A stretch of DNA of 64,000 nt, from NCBI RefSeq assembly GCF_020523795.1, contig NZ_JAJALI010000003.1, forward strand, positions 62,001 through 126,000. The letters are read 5' to 3'. This stretch comes from Ancylobacter sp. Lp-2. GTDB taxonomy: Bacteria > Pseudomonadota > Alphaproteobacteria > Rhizobiales > Xanthobacteraceae. Below the pieces are notes generated by a model, which saw only the letters and a program-made list of their open reading frames with translations, was not told where the DNA came from and did not search any database. Within the stretch, counting starts at the first letter, position 1; the number at the start of each line of letters is the position of its first letter. Made by a program: the position numbers and the translations under genes. Of the stretch, positions 8,227-16,943 are shown in pieces.

Positions 8227-9801
8227 TCACTGGTCGATCCAGACGTCGGCGAGATTGTCGTTGAGACCGCCGGCGCCCACCGTGTGGTCCTTGACCTTCC
8301 GGTTGTAGATCGTCACCTGCGACAGGCTGAGCAGGGTGATGTCCGGCACCTCTTCCACCACCAGGCGCTGGAAGGCGCGGAAATCGGCGACGCGCTTCTC
8401 CTCGTCGGCCTCCACCGCCGCCGCCTCCAGTGCCGCGTCGGCCTCGGGGTTGCTCCAGCCGGAGCCGTTGGAGAACGGCACGCCCTTCTTGAAGTTCTTC
8501 GACCAATAGAGCCGCTGCACCCCGATGGTCGGATCGAAGGTGTTGCCCATCGAATTATTGGTGAAGTCGAAGTCGCGATCGGTATAGACGCGCTTGATAT
8601 AGGTGGCGAAGTCCTGCGAGCGGATCGTCACCTCGATGCCGACCCGGCGCAGCGCCTGGGCGAGATAGTCGGCGGTGCGCTTGTAGCCGTCGCCATAGGG
8701 CAGGAAATCATGGACGAGCCGGAAGCGCACGCCGTCCGGGCCGCGCGGGAAACCGGCCTCGTCGAGCAGCTGCTCGGCGCGCTTGGGGTCGTAGGCGTAG
8801 ATTTTCGCGTCGGGATCGGTGTAGCGGGCCAGCACCGGGCTGATCGGGGTCGGCGAGATGATGCCATAGCCGTACCAGACGGTATTCAGGATCACCTTGC
8901 GGTCGATGGCATGCGCGATGGCGCGGCGCACCCTTATGTCCTTCAGATACGGATTGGACAGGTTGAACTCGATGCGCGTCACCGAGGCGCTGTATTCGTA
9001 GCCGCGCGTCTCGATGCCGATCTGCGGCACCGCCTTCAGCCGCTCGATCTCGCTGAGCGGCACCGGGCTTTCGCCGCCGACATCCACCGCGCCGGTCTCG
9101 AACGCCACCGCCCGCGCCGCGGGATCGGGGATGAACTTGACGACCAGCCGGTCGATATAGGGCTTCGGCGCATCCCAGTAGTTCGGGTTGCGCTCATAGA
9201 CGACATGGCTGCCGCGCACCCATTCCTTGAAGATGTAGGGGCCGGTGCCAATGGGGGCCCGGCTCGCCGGATTGGCGGCGGGATCGCCGTCGCCATAGAT
9301 GTGCTTCGGCACGATCGGCGTCTCGGAGGCCGCGAACGCGGTGAGCAGGAACGGCGCCGGCTTCGACAGCACGATGGTCGCGGTGAGCGGATCCGGCGTC
9401 TCGATGTCGACGACGCTGGAGAAGGTCGCCCGGCCGCGCGGATGATACTGCTTCAGGAGGCGGATCGAATTGGCGACGTCGGCCGAGGTGAAGTCGACGC
9501 CGTCGTGCCACTTCACCCCCGGCCGCAGCTTGAACGTATAGCGCAGCCCGTCCGGCGAGACCTCCCAGGAGGTGGCAAGCTGCGGCTGCGGCTTCAGGTC
9601 GAAACCGTAGCTCAGCAGTCCCTCGGTGACCTTGGGCGACACCTTGCCGGTCGGGCCGGCGGTATTGGCGATGCCGACCAGCGTCGGCGGCTCGGGTTCC
9701 ACGAGCATGTTGAGCGTGCCGCCGCGCTTCGGCGTCCCGTCGGCGAGCGCCGGCGAAACTCCGAGCAGCACGGCGAACGCGCCGCAGAGGATGCGGATCA
9801 T
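8227..9801 (-). CDS. Peptide-type ABC transporter substrate-binding protein (SBP_bac_5 family), second copy
   Basis: 524 residues with a Sec signal peptide (MIRILCGAFAVLLGVSPALA) and mature start DGTPKRGGTLNML. The same blocks as in the 5311 protein recur, for example GLRYTFKLRPGVKWHDG, LATSWEVS and NTFDPTIG, so the two are paralogs. It is the last gene of the minus-strand operon that begins with the monooxygenase at 15619, 80 bases behind the FAD oxidoreductase. A peptide-class binding protein at the end of a taurine-class transporter operon is unusual. It probably shares the Opp-type permease of the first genes of the window; that is inference. Confidence 0.94.
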   Translation of the reverse strand: MIRILCGAFAVLLGVSPALADGTPKRGGTLNMLVEPEPPTLVGIANTAGPTGKVSPKVTEGLLSYGFDLKPQPQLATSWEVSPDGLRYTFKLRPGVKWHDGVDFTSADVANSIRLLKQYHPRGRATFSSVVDIETPDPLTATIVLSKPAPFLLTAFAASETPIVPKHIYGDGDPAANPASRAPIGTGPYIFKEWVRGSHVVYERNPNYWDAPKPYIDRLVVKFIPDPAARAVAFETGAVDVGGESPVPLSEIERLKAVPQIGIETRGYEYSASVTRIEFNLSNPYLKDIRVRRAIAHAIDRKVILNTVWYGYGIISPTPISPVLARYTDPDAKIYAYDPKRAEQLLDEAGFPRGPDGVRFRLVHDFLPYGDGYKRTADYLAQALRRVGIEVTIRSQDFATYIKRVYTDRDFDFTNNSMGNTFDPTIGVQRLYWSKNFKKGVPFSNGSGWSNPEADAALEAAAVEADEEKRVADFRAFQRLVVEEVPDITLLSLSQVTIYNRKVKDHTVGAGGLNDNLADVWIDQ

Positions 9802-9881
9802 GGGGGTCCTCGCTCAGGTGACAGGGAAAGGGTCGATCGAGCGGGATGCGTCCGGCATCCGCCCGGCCGCAGGAGAGGCGG

Positions 9882-11336
9882 CTATTCCGCCGCCGCCTTG
9901 GCGCCCCGCCAGACCGCCGAGGCATAGAGGCTCTCGTCGAACTCGGCGGCGATGGTGCCGGTGATGCGCCGCTCATGGGCGTCGAGATCGGCGAGGAACA
10001 GGTCGCGGCTGATGCGCGCCACTACGCTCGGTATGTCGCGCCGGAAGCTCGGCACGTCGCCGATCGGCAGGCCGAAGCTCACGAAGCCGCCGGGGTTGTA
10101 GACGTGGATGTCCCGGAGATAGGGCGCCGCCCCCGGCTCCTTCTCCAGATATTCATGCCCGGACCCGAGATAGGGATGCGCGCCGAGCCCCTCATGCCGC
10201 TCGTCGGCCGGCGGCGTGTAGTGGTCGCGCCAGCGCAGGATATGGCCGGCGACATCGGCCAGTTCCGGCCGCGCCGCCGGGTCGACGAAGTAGCCGGTGC
10301 CGGCGATGGCGAAGTCGAAGCTGAACCGCTCGCCGGCGGCGGTGGCGACAATGCGCCCCTCCTCCTCGCGCGCGCTCGTCCACGGCGCGGCGAGGTGCAG
10401 GTGGAAATTGTCGAAGCGGACGACGCGCCGCACCGCATCGGGCGGCGGCGTCGAGCCGGCGCGCAGGAAGCGCAGCGCCTGCAGCCAGCGCACCCGGTCC
10501 GGCAAAGCGGGATAGTTGTCATAGGCGCCGGGATAGCCGCGCAGCCGGTTGATCGGCACCGAGGCGACCCCGTCCCGCCGGGCGAACAGGTGCACCTCGG
10601 CGGCCCCGGCCTCCAGCGCGGTTGCCGCCGCGTCGAAGGCGGATGCCGCCGCGCCGAGCACCGCCACCGACTTGCCTTTGAGAGTGGCGAAGTCGATGGC
10701 GTCGGCGGTGTGGGCATAGAGCGCGCGCGGCAGATTGTCGGCGAGCACCGGCGGCACGAACGGCCCGCCATTTCCCGCCACACCATTGGCGAGCAGCACC
10801 TTGCGCGCCGTCTCCACGAAGGAGCGCCCCTCCGCCTCGAGATGCAGGCGGAACACCCCATCCGCCGGCTCGATGCGCGTGAGCCGCACGCCATAGCGCA
10901 CGGGAATGCCGAGGAAGTCCTTGTACCAGATCAGGTAGTCCGCCCAGTCGCGGCGCGGGATGGAGGCGAGCGCGGCATAGGCTTCGCGCCCATGCCGCGC
11001 CTCGTACCAGGACTGGAACGACAGCCCGGCGATGCCGAGCTCGGGGCCCGGCAGGGCCTTCGGCGTGCGCAGCCGCTCCATCCGCGCCCGGGTGAGCCAG
11101 ACGCCGGTCGAGCGTTCGTCCGGCGCCGCCTCGATCACGCTCACCCCGCCAATGCCCGCGCGCCGCAGCGCGAAGGCGAAGGTGGTGCCGGTCTGCCCAC
11201 CGCCGACGATCGCCACATTGTGGTCGACGCCGGCGCGCGGCGGCACCCAGTTCTCGGGATCGGGGCCGATGAGGCGCAAGGCTTCGCGGGCGACGGCTTC
11301 GACCGAGGCGGCGTCGTAAGAGGCGGGACTGGTCAT
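9882..11336 (-). CDS. FAD/NAD(P)-binding monooxygenase-like oxidoreductase
   Basis: 484 residues from the ATG at 11336; the open frame extends further upstream but would run into the preceding gene. The N-terminal FAD-binding motif is VAIVGGGQTGTTFAFAL (about residues 42-58), and a second Rossmann motif VAVLGAAASAFDAA marks the NAD(P) site. The layout resembles flavin monooxygenases and lysine/ornithine N-hydroxylases (FMO/CzcO type). It lies 32 bases after a taurine-type binding protein in the operon that starts with an LLM monooxygenase, so a role in oxidising the imported compound or its product is likely. Exact reaction unknown. Confidence 0.85.
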   Translation of the reverse strand: MTSPASYDAASVEAVAREALRLIGPDPENWVPPRAGVDHNVAIVGGGQTGTTFAFALRRAGIGGVSVIEAAPDERSTGVWLTRARMERLRTPKALPGPELGIAGLSFQSWYEARHGREAYAALASIPRRDWADYLIWYKDFLGIPVRYGVRLTRIEPADGVFRLHLEAEGRSFVETARKVLLANGVAGNGGPFVPPVLADNLPRALYAHTADAIDFATLKGKSVAVLGAAASAFDAAATALEAGAAEVHLFARRDGVASVPINRLRGYPGAYDNYPALPDRVRWLQALRFLRAGSTPPPDAVRRVVRFDNFHLHLAAPWTSAREEEGRIVATAAGERFSFDFAIAGTGYFVDPAARPELADVAGHILRWRDHYTPPADERHEGLGAHPYLGSGHEYLEKEPGAAPYLRDIHVYNPGGFVSFGLPIGDVPSFRRDIPSVVARISRDLFLADLDAHERRITGTIAAEFDESLYASAVWRGAKAAAE

Positions 11337-11368
11337 GGGCAATGCGTTCCTCGTCGGTTTCGCGGGGC

Positions 11369-12391
11369 TCAGCTCAGCACGTCGACGACGATGCGGTCGG
11401 AGAGCTTGGCCGGATCGGTGCGCGGCTTGAGGATGCCCACCGTCTTGAGGTCGTCGGCATAGATGGCGACTTCCTTCTGCAGGTCCGGGCCGCCGCCGAA
11501 ATGGTGCTGGTGGGTGTGGCTGCGGATGATCTCGGCGAGGATCGGCTTGGCGATCGGCGAATAGGCGGTGAAGATCTGCGCCGCCTCGTCGGGATTGTTG
11601 TGCACCCAGTCGGCGGCTTCCAGCAGCGCGCGGGTGAGCGCGGCGGCGGCCGGCTTGTTCTCGGTGAGGAACTCGTTGCGCACCGCGACGCCGCAGCAGC
11701 TGAGGTCCTTGTAGATGCCGTGCGCGAGGCCGCCGAGCTCGTTCAGGCTGCCATTGCTGTTCTTCAGCACCAGATAGATGCCGGGATCGGCATCGGCGGC
11801 GGCGAAGATCTCGCCCTTGCGCACGGCTTCGCCGAGCAGGTCGACCGGATAGACGCGCCACTCGACATCCTTGTTGGGGTCGAGGCCGGCCTTGTAGAGC
11901 TGCACCGAGGTGAAGTTCTTGGCGGCGCTGGCAAGGTCGACCACGCCGATGGTCTTGCCCTTCAGCTGCGTGTAGTCGGTGATCCCCGCTGAGGTGGGGG
12001 TGAGCACGCGGATGCAGCCGCCATGCAGCGCGCCGGTGAACTTGATGTTGATGCCCTGCTCCAGCGGCTTCAGGAAGCGCAGGATGAAGTTCACCGTGGC
12101 GTCGATCTTGCCGGAGGCCACCGCTTCCAGGCTCTGGTCGAAGGCCGAGCCGAACTTCACCACCTCGACGTCGAGGCCGTGCTTCACGAAGAAGCCCTTC
12201 TCCACCGCGGTGGGCACCGAGATGAGGCAGATGCCGGTGCCGCTCCAGCCTAGCTTCACCTTCAGCGGCGCGGCGGCCTGTGCCAGCGCGGGAACATCGA
12301 GGAGGCTGGCGGCGAAGGGCGCGCCGGCCGCGAGCGCGCCGGCCGCTCCCAGGAGATGACGGCGCGAGATGAGGGACGAGGTATCGGACAT
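11369..12391 (-). CDS. ABC transporter substrate-binding protein, taurine/nitrate/sulfonate family
   Basis: 340 residues. The N-terminus has a twin-arginine-like signal (SRRHLLGAAGALAAG, cleavage near ALAQA), followed by the fold of SsuA/TauA/NrtA-type receptors; VEKGFFVKHGLDVEVVKF is the family's typical first block. It binds the substrate in the periplasm and delivers it to the permease encoded at 13245. The start at 12391 excludes a non-homologous upstream extension of the open frame. It is 62 bases downstream of its ATPase gene, in the order permease, ATPase, receptor. Two adjacent cysteines (LSCCGV) are present in the middle of the protein. Confidence 0.92.
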   Translation of the reverse strand: MSDTSSLISRRHLLGAAGALAAGAPFAASLLDVPALAQAAAPLKVKLGWSGTGICLISVPTAVEKGFFVKHGLDVEVVKFGSAFDQSLEAVASGKIDATVNFILRFLKPLEQGINIKFTGALHGGCIRVLTPTSAGITDYTQLKGKTIGVVDLASAAKNFTSVQLYKAGLDPNKDVEWRVYPVDLLGEAVRKGEIFAAADADPGIYLVLKNSNGSLNELGGLAHGIYKDLSCCGVAVRNEFLTENKPAAAALTRALLEAADWVHNNPDEAAQIFTAYSPIAKPILAEIIRSHTHQHHFGGGPDLQKEVAIYADDLKTVGILKPRTDPAKLSDRIVVDVLS

Positions 12392-12453
12392 GGAAGGACC
12401 TTTCGAAGCGAGCGGGAAATGGCGGCGAGCGGGAAATGGCGTGGGGAAAACGG

Positions 12454-13251
12454 CTACCAGTCGGCGTCGAGGCCGAGCAGGCCGAGCACCTGGCGGCGCA
12501 GTTCGGCGAGCCGCGGGTCGCCGCGATGGCGGGGATAAGGCAGGTCGACCGGGATATCGGCCTTCACACGCGCCGGCCGGTCGCTGAAGACGATGACGCG
12601 GTTGGCAAGGAACAGCGCCTCCTCGACGTCGTGAGTGACGAGGATGGCGGTGAAGCCCTCGCGCCGCCATAGCGACACCAGTTCGGCCTGCATGGTGATG
12701 CGGGTCAGCGAGTCCAGCTTGCCGAGCGGCTCGTCGAGGATCAGCACGTCGGGGTCGTTCACCAGCGCGCGGGCCAGCGCCACGCGCTGCGCCATGCCGC
12801 CGGACAGCTGGTGCGGATAGGCCTTGGCGAACTTCGTCAGGCCGACCAAGGCGAGCGCCTCGTCGATGCGCTGCTGCGATTGCTTCAGCGTGCCCTGCGC
12901 TTCCGGTCCGACCGCGACATTGCGCCGGACGGTCCGCCAGGGAAACAGCGTCGGGTCCTGGAACACCACCACCCGCGAGGGGTGCGGACCGGTGATCGGC
13001 TGCCCGGCCTCGCTGAGCGTGCCGCGCGTCGGCGGCTCCAGCCCGGCGATGAGGCGCAGGAGCGTCGACTTCCCGCAGCCGGAGGGGCCGAGCAGGGCGA
13101 CGAACTCGCCGGGCGCGACGTGGAGGCTCACATCGTCGAGCACCTCCAGCACCGTGCCGTCGAGTTCGAAGCCGTGGCTGACATCCTCGATGTCGAGCGA
13201 CGCGCCGGCGACGCGAGGCGCCTCCGGCGTCTGGATGGTGGCGGTCACCAT
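12454..13251 (-). CDS. ABC transporter ATP-binding protein, SsuB/TauB/NrtD family
   Basis: 265 residues. Walker A is GPSGCGKST, the signature is LSGGMAQRV, Walker B is DVLILDEPLGKLD and the switch His is in VTHDVEEA. Q-loop FQDPTLFPW is characteristic of nitrate/sulfonate/taurine importers. The gene start overlaps the permease stop by 7 bases (ATGGTGA), so the two are translationally coupled. It energises uptake through the permease at 13245-14273. The start at 13251 is chosen because the open frame upstream lies inside the permease gene. Confidence 0.95.
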   Translation of the reverse strand: MVTATIQTPEAPRVAGASLDIEDVSHGFELDGTVLEVLDDVSLHVAPGEFVALLGPSGCGKSTLLRLIAGLEPPTRGTLSEAGQPITGPHPSRVVVFQDPTLFPWRTVRRNVAVGPEAQGTLKQSQQRIDEALALVGLTKFAKAYPHQLSGGMAQRVALARALVNDPDVLILDEPLGKLDSLTRITMQAELVSLWRREGFTAILVTHDVEEALFLANRVIVFSDRPARVKADIPVDLPYPRHRGDPRLAELRRQVLGLLGLDADW

Positions 13252-14273
13252 GTCACGAGATCCTTCTGCCAGGAGAGGAAGCGGTCGCGGGCGGCGAACA
13301 GCAGCGACACCGCGCCCGAGCAGAGCAGCGCCAGCACCAGCAGCGCCGCGTAGAGGTTTGCGTAGTCGCCCCAGCCCTGCGCCGCCTGCATGTAGAAGCC
13401 GAGCCCGGCCTTCACGCCGAGCAGCTCCGCCACCACCAGCACCGAGAACGAGGTGCCGAGCGCCATGAACAGGCCGACGAACACATGCGGCAGCGCGGCG
13501 GGGATCGCGACCTTCAGCACCAGGAAGCGCGAGCGCGCGCCCAGCGTGCGGGCGACGTCGTAATAGGCCGGGTTGACGCTCAATATGCCGGACCAGGTCA
13601 GCACGGTGACCGGGAAGCCAGTGGCCAGCGCGATCAGGAAGATGCCGGCGCTCCAGCTCGACGGGAAGGCGAAGAAGGCGATGGGCAGCCAGGCGCCGGC
13701 CGGCAGCGGGCCGATGAAGCGCAGCACCGGATGCACCCAATAGGCGGCGCGCTGCGACCAGCCGATGGAGACGCCGGTGAGAAAGCCCGCCACCGCGCCG
13801 ATGGAATAGCCCCAGAGCTGCAGCTTCACCGAGGCGAGGATGCTCTCCCCCAGCCGCGGGAAGTCGTCGAGATACACTTCGAGCAGCGCCTGCGGCGGTG
13901 GGAAGAACGGCAGCGGCAGCCAGCCGAGCTTGGCGGAGGCGAGCTGCCACAGCGTGAAGAACAGGCCGAGCACGATCAGCCAGAGCGCCGCGCGGTCGAG
14001 CCAGCGCGAGGCCGCCCCGAGCCAGCGGCTGCCGATCGCGAGCACGATGAAGGTGGCGGCCACCAGCCCGGCGGCGGCGGCGAAGGTCGGGGTGCGCGGC
14101 CAGTCGCCGACATCCTCCCAGCCGAGCGCCGCCGCCACCACCGCCAGCCAGGCGATGCCGGCGACGAGCCCGACGACATCCACCAGCGGCCGGGGGACCG
14201 CCGGTACCACGTCGGCGAGCGTGAGGTGAGGTGCGCTGGCCTGCCCCTGGGAAGGCGAGGGAATGTCGCTCAT
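13245..14273 (-). CDS. ABC transporter permease, SsuC/TauC/NrtB family
   Basis: 342 residues, longer than typical SsuC (about 260) because of an N-terminal extension with two or more extra hydrophobic segments (VGLVAGIAWLAVVAAALGW and a second near residues 65-85). The core carries the EAA-type loop ARTLGARSRFLVLKVAIPA. It is paralogous to the plus-strand permease at 15915, which has the same length. It begins 2 bases after the stop of the upstream LLM gene and overlaps the ATPase gene by 7 bases, placing it firmly in an operon of monooxygenase plus uptake system. Confidence 0.95.
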   Translation of the reverse strand: MSDIPSPSQGQASAPHLTLADVVPAVPRPLVDVVGLVAGIAWLAVVAAALGWEDVGDWPRTPTFAAAAGLVAATFIVLAIGSRWLGAASRWLDRAALWLIVLGLFFTLWQLASAKLGWLPLPFFPPPQALLEVYLDDFPRLGESILASVKLQLWGYSIGAVAGFLTGVSIGWSQRAAYWVHPVLRFIGPLPAGAWLPIAFFAFPSSWSAGIFLIALATGFPVTVLTWSGILSVNPAYYDVARTLGARSRFLVLKVAIPAALPHVFVGLFMALGTSFSVLVVAELLGVKAGLGFYMQAAQGWGDYANLYAALLVLALLCSGAVSLLFAARDRFLSWQKDLVTW

Positions 14274-14275
14274 GG

Positions 14276-15619
14276 TCACTCCGCCGCCACTTGCCGCGCG
14301 AAGCGGTTCTCCGGCCGCCGGAGGCCGAGATGATCGCGCAGGGTCGTGCCTTCGTACTCGATGCGGAACAGGCCGCGCCGGCGCAGCTCCGGCACCACCA
14401 GCTCGATGAAATCGTCGAGGCTGCCGGGCAGTAGCGGCGGCATGACGTTGAAGCCGTCGGCGCCGTAATTGACGAAGCGCTCCTCCAGTTGGTCGGCGAT
14501 GTCGGCCGGCGTGCCGACCAGCTGCCAGTGGCCGCGCGCCCCGGCGATGCGCAGATAGAGCTCGCGGATCGTCAGCTTTTCCCGCAGCGCCAGATCGACC
14601 ACCAGCGTCTGCCGGCTCTTGCCGCCATTGGTCGCCGGCAGGTCGGGTATCGGGCCGTCCACCGGATAGCCGGTGAGATCGGCGCCGAGATGGTCGGAGA
14701 GCAGGCCGAGCCCCACCTCGGGCGTGATCAGCTCCTGCAACGCGTCGAATTTCGCCCGCGCGTCCGCCCGCGTCCGCCCGATCACCGGCGAGACGCCGGG
14801 CAGGATCTTCAAATCGTCGCGCGAGCGGCCGTAGCGGGCGAGCCGCGCCTTCACGTCGGCATAGAATTCGACCGCCTCGGCCAGCGTCTGCTGCGCGGTG
14901 AAGATCACCTCGGCGGTACGCGCCGCCAGCTCCTTGCCCGGCTCGGACGAGCCCGCCTGCACCACCACCGGGTGGCCCTGCGGCGTGCGGGGTATGTTGA
15001 GCGGCCCGAGCACCTGGAAATGCGGTCCCTTGTGGTCGAGCACGTGCAGCTTGGCGGGATCGAAATAGCGCCCGGCCTCGCGGTCCCGCGGGAAGGCGTC
15101 GTCGTCCCAGCTGTCCCACAGCCCCAGCACCACGTCGGCAAACTCGGCCGCCCGGCGGTAGCGGTCGGCATGTTGCAGCTGGGTGCCGTGATTGAAGTTG
15201 AACGCCGCGTCCTGGTCGTTGGTGGTGACGAGGTTCCAGCCGGCCCGGCCGCCGGAGATATGGTCGAGCGAGGCGAACTGCCGCGCGAGGTTGTAGGGCT
15301 CGTTGAAGCTCGACGAGGCGGTGGCGACGAGGCCGATCCGGTCGGTCGCCAAGGCGAGTGCCGAGAGCAGCGTGATCGGCTCGAAGGCCCGCACCCCGTT
15401 ATGCGCCTTGGCGCTGGCGGCGGCGAGGTTGCGCAGCCGCACGCTCGGGCCGTCGGCGAAGAACACCGCGTCGAACTTGGCCGCCTCCGCCTTGCGCGCG
15501 AAGTCGATCAGTCCCTGCAGCCCGTCCGGCGCCGCCTCGGGGTGCCGCCACGCCGCCACATGGTGCCCGCCCTCATGGTAGAAGGCGCCCAGCCGCAATT
15601 GCCCTTCCCGCTTTGCCAT
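14276..15619 (-). CDS. FMN-dependent monooxygenase, NtaA/SnaA/DszA family
   Basis: 447 residues from the ATG at 15619, which has GGGAGA nine bases upstream; an alternative ATG lies nine codons earlier without such a site. N-terminal LRLGAFYHEGGHHVAAWRHP and the flavin-site block LDHISGGRAGWNLVTT are diagnostic of the NtaA/SnaA/DszA branch of the luciferase-like superfamily. These enzymes use FMNH2 supplied by a separate reductase to oxygenate chelators, sulfones or related compounds. First gene of the minus-strand operon with a taurine-type ABC importer, so it probably attacks the imported compound. No flavin reductase gene was found in the window. Confidence 0.94.
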   Translation of the reverse strand: MAKREGQLRLGAFYHEGGHHVAAWRHPEAAPDGLQGLIDFARKAEAAKFDAVFFADGPSVRLRNLAAASAKAHNGVRAFEPITLLSALALATDRIGLVATASSSFNEPYNLARQFASLDHISGGRAGWNLVTTNDQDAAFNFNHGTQLQHADRYRRAAEFADVVLGLWDSWDDDAFPRDREAGRYFDPAKLHVLDHKGPHFQVLGPLNIPRTPQGHPVVVQAGSSEPGKELAARTAEVIFTAQQTLAEAVEFYADVKARLARYGRSRDDLKILPGVSPVIGRTRADARAKFDALQELITPEVGLGLLSDHLGADLTGYPVDGPIPDLPATNGGKSRQTLVVDLALREKLTIRELYLRIAGARGHWQLVGTPADIADQLEERFVNYGADGFNVMPPLLPGSLDDFIELVVPELRRRGLFRIEYEGTTLRDHLGLRRPENRFARQVAAE

Positions 15620-15914
15620 TCGCAGAATCTCCCAAATGCCGGACATCGATCGGCTCAGGGCAAAGCGTAGTGATCCCTCCTAGAAAATCCTCACTTTATC
15701 GGCGACGCGGGAAGTACGAATATCCTTCGTAGTGCCCCCTTCCAGTATAGATTTTTCATTTATCTGGAACGATTGACACCAGCGGACCTCGACCTCCTAA
15801 CTTTCGGCCACGACAACCTTCATCGTGGCGCAAGCGTGCCTGTCGATGGCCCGAGCCGACAATAAACCGGCTCACGTCCCGACGCCCACCCGCCCGGAAA
15901 TATGAGGTGCAGAG
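15620..15914. promoter_or_regulatory. Divergent promoter region of two transport/oxidation operons
   Basis: About 295 bases between the minus-strand LLM gene and the plus-strand permease. The middle is AT-rich and contains a dyad with arms TCCAG and CTGGA (15741-15768) around an A/T core, plus a TTGACA hexamer at 15773-15778 reading rightward without a good -10 box. The dyad could be the site of a regulator controlling both operons. A similar sequence is found upstream of the binding-protein gene at 5311. Confidence 0.4.
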
Positions 15915-16943
15915 GTGACCGACGCCGTCCTCGGCCCGACAGTCCGCGACCATGCCGCCGCCGGCGGGATCGCGCTTGTCCGTGGCTTCCTGTCTTCCCG
16001 TCCCGCCTTTCTCGGCCTTGCCGGCGCGGCGGGGCTGTGGCTGGTCGCGGCCGCCGTGACCGGCCTGTGGCCGGATCGGGCGCCCCACCGGCTCACCGCC
16101 GACTTCGCGGCGGCGCAGGCGCTGTTCGCCGTGCTGCTTCTCGCCTCGGCGGCGCTGGGACCGCGTCTCGGCCGCCTCGCTGGCTGGCTGCGCCGCAACG
16201 TGCCGTGGCTCGCCGTGCTGCCGGTGCTGCTCACCCTCTGGCAGATCGCCTCGGCGAAGACCGGCTGGTGGCCGCAGCCCTATTTCCCGCCGCCGCAGGA
16301 CCTCGCCGACGTCTACGCCACCGACTATGCGCGGCTGTGGAGCAGCGTGCGCCACTCGTTGGTGCTGCTCACCCTCGGCACCGGCCTCGGCGCGCTGGCC
16401 GGGTTCCTCACCGGCGTGGCCACGGGGTGGTCGCGCGGCGTCGGCTACTGGGTGCATCCGGTGCTGCGCTTCATCGGCCCGGTTCCCGCCACGGCGTTGA
16501 TCCCGCTGGTACTGTTCACCTTTCCCGGCACCTTCAGCGCCGGCATCTTCCTGATCGCGCTGGCGACCTGGTTCCCGGTCACGGTGCTCACCTGGTCCGG
16601 TGTCGCCAGCGTCGATTCCGCCTATTACGACGTCGCCCGCACGCTCGGCGCCGACCGCCGCTTCCTGCTGCTGAGGGTGGCGGTGCCGGCCTCGCTGCCG
16701 CATGTCTTTGTCGGCCTGTTCATGGGGCTCGGCAACGGCATATCGGTGCTGGTGGTCGCCGAGATGCTCGGGGTGAAGGACGGCCTCGGCTACTACCTGT
16801 CCTGGGCGCAGGGCTGGGGCGCCTATGGCCATCTCTATGCCGGGCTGCTGCTGATGGCGCTGCTGTTCTCCGCCGTCACCACGCTGTTGTTCCGCACCCG
16901 CGACCGGCTGCTCGCCTGGCAGAAGGGCACCGTCAAATGGTGA
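15915..16943 (+). CDS. Orphan ABC transporter permease, SsuC/TauC/NrtB family (paralog of 13245)
   Basis: 342 residues from a GTG start preceded by a purine-rich stretch. It matches the permease at 13245-14273 along its length, sharing WVHPVLRFIGP, LIALAT-FPVTVLTWSG and AYYDVARTLGA, and even ends with the same WQKG/D-type tail. No ATPase or binding protein accompanies it: the next gene, overlapping by 7 bases, is a copC homolog. It may use the ATPase encoded at 12454, or be a leftover of an operon duplication. Function as a membrane channel is clear; its current role is uncertain. Confidence 0.92.
   Translation: MTDAVLGPTVRDHAAAGGIALVRGFLSSRPAFLGLAGAAGLWLVAAAVTGLWPDRAPHRLTADFAAAQALFAVLLLASAALGPRLGRLAGWLRRNVPWLAVLPVLLTLWQIASAKTGWWPQPYFPPPQDLADVYATDYARLWSSVRHSLVLLTLGTGLGALAGFLTGVATGWSRGVGYWVHPVLRFIGPVPATALIPLVLFTFPGTFSAGIFLIALATWFPVTVLTWSGVASVDSAYYDVARTLGADRRFLLLRVAVPASLPHVFVGLFMGLGNGISVLVVAEMLGVKDGLGYYLSWAQGWGAYGHLYAGLLLMALLFSAVTTLLFRTRDRLLAWQKGTVKW

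Noticed and set aside
8203..9927. Long plus-strand open frame (574 codons)
   Set aside because: Opposite the peptide-type receptor at 8227; composition and lack of motifs mark it as an antisense shadow.
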